Assembly (NCBI RefSeq): GCF_009761675.1
Contig: NZ_QUZH01000027.1
Span: 124,001-188,000 of the forward strand
Direction of reading: 5' to 3'
Source of the DNA: Bhargavaea sp. CC-171006
Lineage (GTDB): Bacteria > Bacillota > Bacilli > Bacillales_A > Planococcaceae
DNA: 64,000 bases
Below are positions 13,351 to 22,033 of this stretch, piece after piece. The translations under genes and the position numbers were made by a program. Numbering within the stretch: the stretch's first letter is position 1; each line of letters begins with the position of its first letter. Below the pieces are notes generated by a model that made no database searches, was not told where the DNA came from, and saw nothing but the letters and a program-made list of their open reading frames with translations.

Positions 13351-13468
13351 AAATAAAATACCCTCCAGCCGGCAGGCAGGAGGGCAGATGTGCAGAATTT
13401 ATCCGTGAAGCCATGCTCTCGGCATGGGTCCGCGGATTCCCGTACAACCTTCCCGGCCTCTCTGGACC
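13351..13468 (-). promoter_or_regulatory. pyrR 5' leader attenuator with PyrR-binding loop
   Basis: The minus strand carries GGTCCAGAGAGGCC at 13455-13468, a full match to the UCCAGAGAGG anti-antiterminator bound by PyrR. Further downstream is a terminator hairpin with CCCTCC/GGAGGG arms (13361-13366, 13379-13384) followed by an AT-rich tract, ending about 20 bases before the pyrR start. It controls the whole operon. Confidence 0.88.
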
Positions 13469-13502
13469 GACTTAAAGGTTCGCTATTTGATTTGTCTGAT
13501 TC

Positions 13503-13531
13503 ACTATACACCTGCCGCAGGAGGGTGTCAA
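13503..13531 (-). promoter_or_regulatory. Sigma-A promoter of the pyr operon
   Basis: Minus-strand TTGACA (13526-13531), a 17-base spacer and TATAGT (13503-13508). The -35 box covers the rluD stop codon at 13528, so the promoter begins inside the 3' end of rluD. Confidence 0.85.
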
Positions 13532-14439
13532 TCCCGCCCGCGCAATTTTCCGAGAAGTGCCTCGAAGTCTTCCGGGAGCGGTGCATCGAATTCCAAATAA
13601 TCACCCGTCGAGGGATGGGTGAATCCGAGCACACCCGCATGCAGGACCTGCCCGCCGAAAGACAGCGTCTTTTTGGGGCCGTACTTTGGATCCCCCGCGA
13701 GCGGATGTCCGATATAGCGCATGTGAACGCGGATCTGATGGGTCCTTCCGGTTTCAAGACGGCACTCCACAAGCGTGAAGTCCCCGAACCGTTCGGTGAC
13801 GGTGAAGTGGGTGACGGCATCCCGTCCGCCATCGATGACAGTCATACGCTGGCGGTCTTTCGGATCCCGCCCGATTGGAGCATCGACGGTTCCTTCGTCG
13901 TGCTGGATGTTGCCGTGTACGAGAGCGGTGTATTTCCTCGTCACGGTCTTTTTGGAAAGTTGTTCAGCAAGCGATGCATGAGCAAGGTCATTTTTGGCAA
14001 CAGCCAGCAGGCCGGTCGTATCCTTGTCGATCCGGTGAACGATTCCCGGGCGCATGACGCCATTGATGCCCGACAGATCTGTGCAATGGTGCATCAGCCC
14101 ATTTACAAGTGTTCCGGACGCATGTCCCGCGGCGGGATGAACGACCATTCCGCGCGGCTTGTTGACGACCAGCACATCGCTGTCTTCATAAACGATGTCG
14201 AGAACAAGGTTTTCCGGTACGATTTCAAGCGTCTCCGGTTCCGGCTCGGTCACCTCGACCCGGTCGCCTGCCTTCAGCTGATAATTCGGCTTCACGGTAT
14301 TGCCGTTGACGAGAATCATGCCATCTTTTACCCACGACTGGACCTTGGAGCGTGTCCACTCGGGATCGAATGCAGACAGAGCCTTGTCGATGCGGCCGCC
14401 GCTGTGTTCCGGTGTGATTTCTAGAATCTGTTTTTCCAT
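13528..14439 (-). CDS. rluD: RluA/RluD-family 23S rRNA pseudouridine synthase
   Basis: Pseudouridine synthase acting on large-subunit rRNA; counterpart of B. subtilis YlyB. An N-terminal S4 RNA-binding domain (about 15-75) is followed by the RluA catalytic domain. The catalytic Asp is in the signature HRIDKDTTGLL, with RKYTALVHG and GRTHQIRVHM downstream. Length 303 residues. Its ATG shares one base with the lspA stop, so the two are translationally linked. The exact target uridine cannot be read from sequence. Confidence 0.93.
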   Translation of the reverse strand: MEKQILEITPEHSGGRIDKALSAFDPEWTRSKVQSWVKDGMILVNGNTVKPNYQLKAGDRVEVTEPEPETLEIVPENLVLDIVYEDSDVLVVNKPRGMVVHPAAGHASGTLVNGLMHHCTDLSGINGVMRPGIVHRIDKDTTGLLAVAKNDLAHASLAEQLSKKTVTRKYTALVHGNIQHDEGTVDAPIGRDPKDRQRMTVIDGGRDAVTHFTVTERFGDFTLVECRLETGRTHQIRVHMRYIGHPLAGDPKYGPKKTLSFGGQVLHAGVLGFTHPSTGDYLEFDAPLPEDFEALLGKLRGRD

Positions 14440-14924
14440 TAAGACACCTTTTTCTTTCGCTTTTCTCTCAGTTCCTCAATAAACATATGCACTACGAGCA
14501 GGATGACCCCGATGGTCAGTGCGGCGTCGGCCACGTTGAAGATCGGGAAATCATAGTTGATGACAGGAATCAATACATCGACGAAATCGACGACCTCCCC
14601 CATCCGGAGCCGGTCGATGAAATTGCCGAGCGCACCGCCGAGGAGCATCATGAGGCTAACCCGGAAGCCCGTTCCGCCTTCTTTTCCGTGCTTATGGAAA
14701 TAATATAGGATTCCTGCCACAACGACCAGCGTCACGATGTAGAACAGCCACATCTGTCCCTGCAGCATGCCCCATGCCGCCCCGCGGTTTCGGTGCGATA
14801 ATATGGCAAGATACGGATCCAGCACGGAGATCCGCTCTCCGACTTCCATATATTTCACGACGAGCCACTTCGTCCACTGGTCGATGATGACGAGAGCCGC
14901 CGCGATGGCATAGTAAAATAACAC
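14439..14924 (-). CDS. lspA: Lipoprotein signal peptidase (SPase II)
   Basis: Membrane aspartic peptidase that removes signal peptides from prolipoproteins. Four hydrophobic segments lie within 161 residues. The catalytic Asp residues are in GNFIDRL and FNVADAALT, and the N-terminal IDQWTKWLV and SHRNRGAAWG motifs are characteristic. The start is a GTG at 14924 with GGAGG seven bases upstream, which aligns with the family. Longer open frames extend into a repeat-bearing spacer and are rejected. Confidence 0.95.
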   Translation of the reverse strand: MLFYYAIAAALVIIDQWTKWLVVKYMEVGERISVLDPYLAILSHRNRGAAWGMLQGQMWLFYIVTLVVVAGILYYFHKHGKEGGTGFRVSLMMLLGGALGNFIDRLRMGEVVDFVDVLIPVINYDFPIFNVADAALTIGVILLVVHMFIEELREKRKKKVS

Positions 14925-15011
14925 GTCTTTTCCTCCATCCGGTTGAATCCTGTTTATTTTACCATATGATGCCGGGGCATTGCGCCCGGGATGTAGGTTC
15001 CATGCAGGAAT

Positions 15012-15055
15012 AATCCTCCGGATTTCAGCTGCGGGCCCTCGCTTCAATCCGTCAT
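15012..15055 (-). repeat. Short copy of the dispersed repeat found at 53.1-53.4 kb
   Basis: Read on the minus strand, the first half matches 53119-53137 (GGATTGAAGCG and GGGCCCG) and the second half matches 53369-53398 (GGGCCCGCAGC and GAAATCCGGAGGATT). It looks like the two ends of the larger copy fused at the shared GGGCCCG, with about 230 bases of interior missing. Confidence 0.75.
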
Positions 15056-15159
15056 AGGGATTGTTAAGACAAGTTGAGGCAAACGGTTCTAGTTTATACA
15101 AGTAATCACCTAAATAACATAACCTATCCTTTATTCTGAAGCCCCATATAAGGAAAGTA

Positions 15160-15234
15160 AAAAGCCCGCTGCCGTGCGGCGTTGTTGTGATTCACCGGGC
15201 TTGGAGGAATTCTGACACCCAATGGTGTGATTCC
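15160..15234 (-). other. Two hairpins of unknown role between ileS and lspA
   Basis: On the minus strand a hairpin GGAAT-ACACC/GGTGT-ATTCC (15206-15234) is followed by one with AAGCCCG/CGGGCTT arms (15162-15168, 15196-15202) running into TTTTTA. The second looks like a terminator. Because the ileS terminator lies upstream, a short independent transcript could end here. Confidence 0.45.
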
Positions 15235-15313
15235 GGAGATGGGGGCAGTGATTGGCGAATTCCTGGATAACCACTCCTTCTCTCAAGATAACCATTCACC
15301 CCAAAGATCAACA

Positions 15314-15353
15314 AAAAGAAATCGGACCCAGACAGATGACTGCCGGGTCCGAT
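15314..15353 (-). terminator. Terminator of ileS
   Basis: Minus-strand hairpin with ATCGGACCC/GGGTCCGAT arms (15345-15353, 15321-15329) followed by a T-rich tract, about 20 bases past the ileS stop. Confidence 0.85.
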
Positions 15354-15374
15354 TTTTCTTCGATTATGCCTTAC

Positions 15375-18140
15375 TTATGCTTCGTAGTGGTTGGTGACGA
15401 CGTCGGCGCAGCGTGCGCATAGTTCCGGGTGTTCCGGATTTTCGCCTACTGTGCCCGGAACGGACCAGCAGCGTGCACATTTCTCGCCTTCCGCCTTCTC
15501 TACGACGACGCGGACCCGGGAGCCCGTCGCGTCTGCAGGGGAATTTTCCAGATTGCCGCCGATGCGGAAGCCGGATACGATGAAGAACTGGGCAAAGTCG
15601 ATGTCTTCCGAAGCCAGGAGCACTTTCAGGTCCTCCGGTACATAGACAGTCACTGCCGCTTCGAGCGATTTGCCGATGACTTTTCCGTTCCGCGCTTCTT
15701 CGAGCGCCTTCAGGACATCGTCGCGGACCTCCATCAGTTCGGAGAAGCGGGCCATGAGCGCGAAATCTTCATCGGTTTCCTCGCGTGCCTCCGGCATGTC
15801 GGTCAGCTGGACGCTTTCCGCTTCCTCGTGTGCGAGATAACTCCACATTTCGTCGGCCGTGTGAGGGATGATCGGCGACATCAGCTTGAGGAGCGCGACC
15901 AGCGTGTCATACATGACTGTCTGCATGGCGCGGCGGTGCGGATGATCGGCCGCCTCGATGTAGACGACGTCTTTCGCGATATCCAGGTAGAACGAGCTGA
16001 GGTCGACCGTGACGAAGTTGTTGACGGAAGTGTAGACCGTCATGAATTCGTAGCTGTCGTATGCAGCGCGGACCGAACGGATCAGGCGCTGAAGCTTGAG
16101 GTCCATATATTTGTCGACCGGACGGAGATCTTCTGGAGCGACACGGTCTTTTGCCGGATCAAAGTCCGATAGGTTCCCGTGCAGGAAGCGGAGCGTGTTC
16201 CGGATCTTCCGGTACACTTCGGAAACCTGCTTGAAGATCGCATCGGACACGTGTACGTCCGCCGTGTAATCCGCTGACGAAACCCAGAGGCGGAGGATAT
16301 CCGCACCCATCTGGTCCATCACCTTCGCCGGCACGATGACGTTTCCAAGCGACTTGCTCATCTTGCGGCCCTCGCCGTCCAGCGTGAAGCCATGGCTCAG
16401 AATCCCTTTGTACGGTGCAATGCCGTTGATGGCCACAGACGTCGTCAGGGACGAGTTGAACCAGCCGCGGTACTGGTCCGATCCCTCAAGGTACAGGTCT
16501 GCCGGATAGACCAGATCATCGCGTTCGACAAGAACGCCCTGGTGGGTTGATCCCGAGTCGAACCAGACATCCATGATGTCCGTCTCTTTCGTGAACTTGC
16601 CGTTCGGGCTGCCCGGATGTGTGAATCCTTCAGGCAGCAGGTCTTTCGCTTCGCGCTCGAACCAGACATTCGATCCGTGCTCCCGGAACAGTTCCTGAAC
16701 GTGTCCGATCGTCTCATCGGTGATGACAGGCTCTCCGTTTTCCGCATAGAAGACCGGAATCGGTACGCCCCATGCACGCTGGCGTGAGATACACCAGTCA
16801 CCGCGGTCGCGGACCATGTTATAGAGGCGGGTTTCCCCCCATGCCGGCGTGAACGATGTGTCACGGATTGCCTGCAGCAGTTCATCCCTGAATTTATCAA
16901 TTGAGGCGAACCATTGGGAAGTGGCCCGGAAGATGACCGGCTTTTTCGACCGCCAGTCATGCGGGTAGGAGTGCGTGATGAATTCAAGATGCACGAGGGC
17001 ACCCTTCTCGTTTAGCGCATCGGTGATAGGCTTGTTGGCCTTGTCATAGAAGAGGCCTTCAAAGCCCGGTGCCTCTTCTGTCATGAAGCCCCGGTCATCC
17101 ACCGGGCAAAGCACATCGAGCCCGTTCGCCTTGCCGACACGGAAGTCGTCTTCTCCGTGGCCCGGCGCGGTGTGGACACACCCAGTACCTGCGTCGATCG
17201 TGACATGGTCCCCGAGGATGATCAGTGAATCCCTCCCGTACAGCGGATGTGCGGCAGTGAGATGCTCAAGCTCGCTGCCCTTCAGTTCGCGCAGTGTTTC
17301 GACTTGTTTCCAGCCGACCTTGGAGGATACGTCTTCCAGGAGATCTTTTGCAAGGATATACTTTTTGCCGTCCGCTTCGACCACGGAATAGTCGAAGTCC
17401 GGATGGACGGAGATTCCGAGGTTTGCGGGAATCGTCCAAGGTGTCGTTGTCCAGATCAAGAAATTCACATCTGTATCAAGAACCCCTTTGCCGTCGTTGA
17501 CCGGGAATGCCACATAGATCGAAGGTGACTTTTTGTCCTTGTACTCGATCTCTGCTTCGGCAAGTGCGGACTCGCTTGACGGCGACCAGTAAACCGGTTT
17601 CTTGCCCTTATAGATATAGCCCTTCTTCGCCATGTCACCGAAGACACCGATCTGGCGCGCCTCGAATTCAGGCTTCAGGGTGATATATGGATTATCCCAG
17701 TTCCCGCGGACACCGATCCGCTTGAACTGTGTGCGCTGGCGGTCGATCTGCTCAAGCGCGTATTCCTTGCAGAGCTCACGGAACTCAGCCACCGTCATTT
17801 CTTTGCGGTTGACGCCCTTGTTGACGAGTGCCTGCTCAATCGGCAGGCCATGCGTATCCCAGCCCGGCACGTACGGTGCGTGATAGCCGGTCATGGAACG
17901 GTGCCGGACGATGATATCTTTCAATACCTTATTGAGCGCGTGGCCCATGTGGAGATCGCCATTGGCATAAGGCGGTCCATCATGAAGGACGAAAAACGGA
18001 CGGCCTTCGGTCCGCTCCTGAACTTTCTCATAGATGTCCATTTCTTCCCATCGTTCCTGCATTTTCGGTTCATTTTTCGGCAGGTTTCCGCGCATCGGGA
18101 AATCTGTCTTCGGCATGAGCAGCGTGCTCTTGTAATCCAT
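15375..18140 (-). CDS. ileS: Isoleucyl-tRNA synthetase
   Basis: Charges tRNA-Ile. Class I synthetase of 921 residues, the same length as the B. subtilis enzyme. The HIGH-type motif is in [11 protein letters not shown] near residue 60, KMSKS in [10 protein letters not shown] near residue 597, and the C-terminal zinc site is formed by CARCWSV and CARCADV. The start at 18140 ([12 protein letters not shown]) follows GAGGAGGAA; the upstream open frame lies in the T-box leader. Expression is controlled by that T-box. Confidence 0.98.
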   Translation of the reverse strand: MDYKSTLLMPKTDFPMRGNLPKNEPKMQERWEEMDIYEKVQERTEGRPFFVLHDGPPYANGDLHMGHALNKVLKDIIVRHRSMTGYHAPYVPGWDTHGLPIEQALVNKGVNRKEMTVAEFRELCKEYALEQIDRQRTQFKRIGVRGNWDNPYITLKPEFEARQIGVFGDMAKKGYIYKGKKPVYWSPSSESALAEAEIEYKDKKSPSIYVAFPVNDGKGVLDTDVNFLIWTTTPWTIPANLGISVHPDFDYSVVEADGKKYILAKDLLEDVSSKVGWKQVETLRELKGSELEHLTAAHPLYGRDSLIILGDHVTIDAGTGCVHTAPGHGEDDFRVGKANGLDVLCPVDDRGFMTEEAPGFEGLFYDKANKPITDALNEKGALVHLEFITHSYPHDWRSKKPVIFRATSQWFASIDKFRDELLQAIRDTSFTPAWGETRLYNMVRDRGDWCISRQRAWGVPIPVFYAENGEPVITDETIGHVQELFREHGSNVWFEREAKDLLPEGFTHPGSPNGKFTKETDIMDVWFDSGSTHQGVLVERDDLVYPADLYLEGSDQYRGWFNSSLTTSVAINGIAPYKGILSHGFTLDGEGRKMSKSLGNVIVPAKVMDQMGADILRLWVSSADYTADVHVSDAIFKQVSEVYRKIRNTLRFLHGNLSDFDPAKDRVAPEDLRPVDKYMDLKLQRLIRSVRAAYDSYEFMTVYTSVNNFVTVDLSSFYLDIAKDVVYIEAADHPHRRAMQTVMYDTLVALLKLMSPIIPHTADEMWSYLAHEEAESVQLTDMPEAREETDEDFALMARFSELMEVRDDVLKALEEARNGKVIGKSLEAAVTVYVPEDLKVLLASEDIDFAQFFIVSGFRIGGNLENSPADATGSRVRVVVEKAEGEKCARCWSVPGTVGENPEHPELCARCADVVTNHYEA

Positions 18141-18189
18141 GCTGATTCCTCCTCGTATTGAAGCCTGCAAAAGCAGGCGTCCGTCCAAA

Positions 18190-18442
18190 TAAAAAAGCCC
18201 CGTCCCCAAAAGGGACGGAGCTTCTGCCCGCGATACCACCCTCATTGCGGCACGCATGCGCACCGCCTCTCGGACACCGTAACGGGGTGTGACGGGACCG
18301 CGTACTCAGTTCCGCGGTCCGGCTCCGGAGTGATTTTCGCAGGCGGCTTCTGCACCGGGCTCACACCATCCCCGGTTCGCTTTGGCATCCGCTGCCCCTA
18401 CTGTCTCCGTCTTCGCCTTTTTTTTGATCGTTCAGTTTGCTT
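18190..18442 (-). promoter_or_regulatory. T-box riboswitch, Ile specifier, with ileS terminator/antiterminator
   Basis: The leader RNA reads on the minus strand. The T-box sequence AGGGTGGTATCGCGG is at about 18228-18243 and pairs with the uncharged tRNA acceptor end. The terminator, CGTCCC/GGGACG arms plus a T run, is at 18191-18217. In stem I the triplet ATC (18332-18334) sits in GAAAATCACTCCGGAGC, the position of a specifier codon for Ile. Low charging of tRNA-Ile should favour antitermination. Confidence 0.92.
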
Positions 18443-18448
18443 GTCGTC

Positions 18449-18477
18449 ATTATAATGAATCAGGCTCCGCCGGTCAA
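18449..18477 (-). promoter_or_regulatory. Sigma-A promoter for the ileS T-box leader
   Basis: Minus-strand TTGACC (18472-18477), 17-base spacer and a perfect TATAAT (18449-18454), lying between the divIVA stop and the leader. Confidence 0.88.
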
Positions 18478-18483
18478 GGAAGC

Positions 18484-18993
18484 TTACTCCTCTTCGGTCT
18501 CGAGTTTTTCAAGTCCGGCCGTGTCGACTTCGTAGTCCATCAGGAGATCCCAGTCATCGGTGTTGATCATCTCCAGCTGTGCCTCTGCCAACATCCGGAA
18601 CCGGTTTCGGAATACCTTGGACTGCTTTTTCAGCTCTTCAATCTCATCTGCAATCCTGCGCGCCTTGTTCAGTGCATCATTAACAATGCGGTCACCGTTC
18701 TTTTCGGCTTCTTTGACGATGAGCTTCGCTTCCTTCTGGGAATTGCGGCGCACTTCCTCTGCAGCCTCCTGGGCGATCAGGATCGAGGATTGCAGCGTGT
18801 TTTCAATGGTTGTGAAATGGGTGACCCGTTCGGTCGTCAAGTCAAGCTGTTCTTCAAGCTGTTTGTTTTTCTGGAGAACGGCTTCGTAGTCTTTCATGAT
18901 CTGTTCGAGGAATTCGTTGACCTCGTCTTCATCGTAGCCCCGGAACGAGCGCCCGAATTCTTTGTTATGTATATCAAGCGGTGTCAATGCCAT
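18484..18993 (-). CDS. divIVA: DivIVA, cell-pole and septum organising protein
   Basis: Coiled-coil protein that binds negatively curved membrane at septa and poles and positions division, chromosome and sporulation partners. The N-terminal lipid-binding domain is conserved (LTPLDIHNKEF, FRGYDEDEVNEFL), followed by a long heptad-rich coil to about residue 140 and an acidic tail ending LEKLETEEE. Length 169 residues is normal. It closes the ylm division cluster, as in B. subtilis, with ileS next. Confidence 0.96.
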   Translation of the reverse strand: MALTPLDIHNKEFGRSFRGYDEDEVNEFLEQIMKDYEAVLQKNKQLEEQLDLTTERVTHFTTIENTLQSSILIAQEAAEEVRRNSQKEAKLIVKEAEKNGDRIVNDALNKARRIADEIEELKKQSKVFRNRFRMLAEAQLEMINTDDWDLLMDYEVDTAGLEKLETEEE

Positions 18994-19033
18994 TGTGTTG
19001 CATCTCCCCTTTTTTCAAACTGCGTTGTGAACT

Positions 19034-19039
19034 ATTATA
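19034..19039 (-). promoter_or_regulatory. Probable -10 box upstream of divIVA
   Basis: Perfect minus-strand TATAAT about 40 bases before the divIVA start. A GTGTCA sequence 17 bases upstream could serve as a weak -35 box, so divIVA may have its own promoter besides read-through from ylmH. Confidence 0.45.
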
Positions 19040-19118
19040 CATGGACCCGGCATCCGTGACACGGCAAATCCGAAAATTTCGGCGGGAACACTGGCTTTCT
19101 GGCGAAATCTGCAACCGA

Positions 19119-19895
19119 TCATTTCAGGATGCCGATGATCAGGCGGATCCGCTCTTTTTTTGTCCGGCCGCCGATCTCTTCAATCCGGATCCGTCCATGG
19201 CCCCGTACCGAGAGAAGATCCGAATCTGACAGTTCAAATGAGACCGACTCCCGGACGGCATGGTTCACTTTCACCCGTCCGGATTGGATCAATGAAGCGG
19301 CTTTCTGCCTTGAAAGATTCAATGCACCGGCAAGGACGGTATCCAGCCTCAGGGATGTGACGGTGATCGACTCTTCCTCATATCGCTCGGTCAGCGGCAG
19401 CAGTGATTCCGGATGACCCACTTCCGAAACACGAACCTTGGCCTTCCCCACCGACTGAAGATTGGCAGACAGGTAATCTGCAAGTGACCGGTCGGCAGAA
19501 AACTGAATGACGCCATCACCGGTCCGGATATCCCCGAACCTGGCCCTGTCGATGCCGAGCCCGGTGAGGGAACCGAGCACATCCCGATGTCCGAGCTCGA
19601 TGAACTTGGACGGGTAGCGGATTTCCATTACCGCAATCTCATAATCTTCCGGCTGCGCCTCGAAATAGGAAGGGGCAATGATCATCCGCTGCCGTTCCGC
19701 TTCCGGAAGCCCGCCAGTCTCCGTAATGACCAGGTCCTCCGATCCGGCCACTGCCCGTACGATGTACCTCTGTCTCGGATCGAGAAAACCGGTCAGTTTC
19801 GGGGCATATCGGTCTTCCGCTTCTGTCGCCCAACCGTTCACCCGCTCGATGAACGGCTGTTCATCTTTTCTGAAATGCTGATAGATCTCATTCAT
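19119..19895 (-). CDS. ylmH: YlmH, S4-domain RNA-binding protein
   Basis: Counterpart of B. subtilis YlmH, which acts on stalled 50S subunits carrying peptidyl-tRNA in ribosome rescue. The N-terminus (NEIYQHFRKDEQPFI) matches the family, and a C-terminal S4 domain is seen at about residues 180-240 (LRLDTVLAGALNLSRQKAA, VKVNH). About 258 residues. The start is uncertain: ATG at 19895 fits the family but has GGAGG only two bases away; ATG at 19907 is the alternative. A terminator separates it from ylmG upstream. Confidence 0.9.
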   Translation of the reverse strand: MNEIYQHFRKDEQPFIERVNGWATEAEDRYAPKLTGFLDPRQRYIVRAVAGSEDLVITETGGLPEAERQRMIIAPSYFEAQPEDYEIAVMEIRYPSKFIELGHRDVLGSLTGLGIDRARFGDIRTGDGVIQFSADRSLADYLSANLQSVGKAKVRVSEVGHPESLLPLTERYEEESITVTSLRLDTVLAGALNLSRQKAASLIQSGRVKVNHAVRESVSFELSDSDLLSVRGHGRIRIEEIGGRTKKERIRLIIGILK

Positions 19896-19976
19896 TGCCT
19901 CCGTCATCCTTCCGGTTGAACTTTCGCAGACGCGGCCCGCCATATATCAGCGGCAGAAGGCGGACGCGTGTTATTT

Positions 19977-20026
19977 AAAAAAGCCTCCCCACTCCCTCCG
20001 CATGGCGGTTCGGGATCCGGGGAGGC
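19977..20026 (-). terminator. Terminator between ylmG and ylmH
   Basis: Minus-strand hairpin with GCCTCCCC/GGGGAGGC arms (20019-20026, 19983-19990) running into six T. It would cut the ylm transcript before ylmH, so ylmH expression needs read-through or its own promoter. Confidence 0.8.
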
Positions 20027-20067
20027 CACAGCATCACTGCTGCCTGATTCGCTCTTGACAGGGACCT

Positions 20068-20331
20068 TTACGCTATCCACATAAAGACATTGAATAGGCC
20101 CTTCACAATCAGGTTCAATGCAATCAGCGCGACAATCGGCGAAATATCAATCATGCCGATCGGCGGGATGATCTTCCGGAATATATCCAGGTAAGGTTCG
20201 CAGATTTTGGCGAGCAGCCGGCCGATGGAAGTTTCCCTCGTGCTCGGAACCCAGGACATGAGTACGTAGATGACCAGCAGGATCGAATAAATTTGCGCTG
20301 CGTTGGCCAGTAGATTGAACAGTGCCCACAT
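20068..20331 (-). CDS. ylmG: YlmG/YggT family small membrane protein
   Basis: Protein of 87 residues with two hydrophobic segments (about 5-28 and 62-84) flanking the conserved LMSWVP and CEPYLDIFRKIIPPIGMIDISPIVA stretch typical of YggT. In other bacteria and plastids the family influences division-site and nucleoid organisation; the molecular role is unclear. It lies between sepF and ylmH as in most Gram-positive dcw clusters. Confidence 0.93.
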   Translation of the reverse strand: MWALFNLLANAAQIYSILLVIYVLMSWVPSTRETSIGRLLAKICEPYLDIFRKIIPPIGMIDISPIVALIALNLIVKGLFNVFMWIA

Positions 20332-20350
20332 AAGACTTTATCTCATCCCA

Positions 20351-20827
20351 TCATTCAAATTCGTCGTACAGATACTCGGAAATCTCCCCGGACAATTCCA
20401 CGTTATCCGGAACACAGAGGAAGATGTCGTGCCCGACGCGGGTGATATCCCCTCCAAGTGCGTAAACCGTGCCGCTCAGGAAATCGATGATCCTCGTGCC
20501 CGATCCATGATCGATGCGCTGCAGATTGACGACAACCGTGCGCTTGTTTTTCAGGTGCTCCGCGATATCCTGCGCTTCCGCGTAAACACGGGGCTCTGAG
20601 AGGATCATTTTGGAGGATTTCTTGATGCTCTGCAGGCTCACCACATTCGGGCCTTCCTGCGGACGTGCCGGTGCCGGCTTGCGGCGCTCTTTCTGCCGCC
20701 AATCCTGATCTGCCTGGCGAGGCGGTTCCTGACGCGGCGGCTGTGCGGGAGCCGGCTGTCTATTTTCCTGCATTTCCTCTTCCTCCTCAAGATAGAAGAA
20801 GTTCTTGAACTTGTCCTTGAAGCTCAT
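20351..20827 (-). CDS. sepF: SepF, FtsZ-bundling division protein
   Basis: Membrane-anchored partner of FtsZ needed for normal septum form. An N-terminal amphipathic helix ([13 protein letters not shown]) binds membrane, a Pro/Gln/Arg-rich linker covers about residues 18-68, and the conserved C-terminal domain forms rings ([33 protein letters not shown]). Length 158 residues. Its ATG overlaps the end of ylmE by four bases. Confidence 0.95.
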   Translation of the reverse strand: MSFKDKFKNFFYLEEEEEMQENRQPAPAQPPRQEPPRQADQDWRQKERRKPAPARPQEGPNVVSLQSIKKSSKMILSEPRVYAEAQDIAEHLKNKRTVVVNLQRIDHGSGTRIIDFLSGTVYALGGDITRVGHDIFLCVPDNVELSGEISEYLYDEFE

Positions 20828-21528
20828 GAGCGTTCCCCGCTTTCATAGCCGACAATTGCGGTGCCGATCCGGACGAATGTCGCCCCTTCCTCTACCGCTA
20901 TGCCGAAATCGTTTGACATGCCCATCGATAGTTCGGTGCATGGCGCATGCGGAAGCTTGAGCGCTGAGATTTCATCGCGCAATTCCCGGAGCCCGCGGAA
21001 TGTGCTGCGGATAACTTCTTCGTCCTCCGTGTTTGGTGCCATTGTCATCAGACCGACAACACGGATTTTATCATAGGCACCAAGCATCCGGACGAAATCA
21101 CCCACTTCATCCGGACCTAGTCCGGATTTGGAAGTTTCACCCGAAACATTCACCTGGACAAAGCAGTCGACCGGGCGTTCTGCCCGCTTCTGAATTTCCT
21201 TTGCCAGGCTTCCACGGTCCAGGGAATGAAGAAAGTCGATCCGGCCGATGACTTCCCTGACCTTCCGGCTCTGTAGAGAACCGATGAAATGCCATCGGGC
21301 ATCGGGACCGATTTCAGGCTGTTTCTGATCGAGGCCTTCTAACCGGTTCTCGCCCAAGTGCCGGATCCCGGAATCAATGACTTCCCGGGCCCGCTCCGGA
21401 CCGACCGACTTTGTCACCGCAACAATTGTGACTTCTTCCGGGTTTCTCGCTGCACGCCTGCACGCATCCGTGATCTGTTGTTGTATATCATTCAAACGTT
21501 CTGCTACAGTAGACAATTCAATTCCCAC
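20824..21528 (-). CDS. ylmE: YggS/YlmE family pyridoxal-phosphate homeostasis protein
   Basis: Alanine-racemase-like fold without a known reaction; binds PLP and helps keep PLP and amino-acid pools balanced. The PLP lysine lies in VAVTKSV (about residue 39) and the HLGENRLEG motif near residue 57 is diagnostic. 234 residues. The first in-frame start is a GTG with only a weak ribosome site, so the exact N-terminus is unsure. The ylmD gene that precedes ylmE in B. subtilis is absent. Confidence 0.92.
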   Translation of the reverse strand: MGIELSTVAERLNDIQQQITDACRRAARNPEEVTIVAVTKSVGPERAREVIDSGIRHLGENRLEGLDQKQPEIGPDARWHFIGSLQSRKVREVIGRIDFLHSLDRGSLAKEIQKRAERPVDCFVQVNVSGETSKSGLGPDEVGDFVRMLGAYDKIRVVGLMTMAPNTEDEEVIRSTFRGLRELRDEISALKLPHAPCTELSMGMSNDFGIAVEEGATFVRIGTAIVGYESGERS

Positions 21529-21593
21529 TTTTCTCTACGATGCTTTATTCATTGTAACAAGGCGTGTGCGCTTTTTCAATGACTTCTACATCC

Positions 21594-21833
21594 CTATTCT
21601 TTGGCCGCATCATCAACGAGGACAACATCCTTGCCGATGACCATCACCCGGCGGAGCGGAATTTTCACGGGTGCTTCAGAGTTTCCGAAAAGTCGCATCT
21701 TCTCCATTCCGCCAACATGAAAATATTCGATCGTCCCGTCATCCGTGGAAATCGTCGCATCGACCGCATAGCCGAGCTGACGGCCTCTTCCGGCCTCGAT
21801 GAACTCTTTTTTCTGCAGATCAGAAAATTTCAA
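21594..21833 (-). CDS. ylmC: YlmC/YmxH family PRC-barrel protein
   Basis: A 79-residue protein of the PRC-barrel-like YlmC/YmxH sporulation family. Conserved features are MKFSDLQKKEFI at the start, the LGYAVDA turn and IPLRRVMVIGKDVVLV near the end. It sits between sigG and ylmE as in B. subtilis. Its biochemical role is unknown. Confidence 0.9.
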   Translation of the reverse strand: MKFSDLQKKEFIEAGRGRQLGYAVDATISTDDGTIEYFHVGGMEKMRLFGNSEAPVKIPLRRVMVIGKDVVLVDDAAKE

Positions 21834-21975
21834 AACGGACCCCTCCCGTACATCTTATGCCGGACACTCCTGGAAAAGAGCCCTTGCCCATCATGTCTTA
21901 TGACCGGCTCCCCATTTCCCGGGAAAAGATAAAATTACGTCCGGCACCGAGACAAAAACCGTTATATAAAATATA

Positions 21976-22016
21976 AAAACCCCGGTTCCGTCCATACTGA
22001 ACAAAACCGGGGTTTT
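21976..22016 (-). terminator. Terminator after sigG
   Basis: Minus-strand hairpin with AACCCCGG/CCGGGGTT arms around a 19-base loop followed by TTTT, just downstream of the sigG stop. It separates the sporulation genes from ylmC. Confidence 0.82.
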
Positions 22017-22033
22017 CTGGAATGGCCGTATAG

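Larger units (their letters stand above)
14925..15374. other. 450-bp spacer between ileS and lspA without a convincing gene
   Basis: In B. subtilis a DksA-like gene (ylyA) sits here; none is visible. The spacer contains the ileS terminator (15314-15353), a second terminator-like hairpin (15160-15202), a smaller hairpin (15206-15234) and a fragment of the dispersed repeat (15012-15055). Short minus-strand frames of 35-50 codons exist near 15130-15310 but lack a well-placed ribosome site. Confidence 0.6.

Noticed and set aside
15206-15234. tRNA-like end (hairpin plus CCTCCAAG)
   Set aside because: No GTTCGA T-loop, no anticodon arm and no acceptor pairing; just a hairpin.
15130-15310. Small minus-strand peptide frames after ileS (such as VIQEFANHCPHLRNH)
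   Set aside because: GTG starts with the purine-rich site at wrong spacing, and the frame runs through two hairpins; kept only as a possible transcript, not a gene.
18141-18263. ileS N-terminal extension of 41 residues
   Set aside because: The codons lie in the T-box terminator region; the standard IleRS N-terminus starts at 18140.
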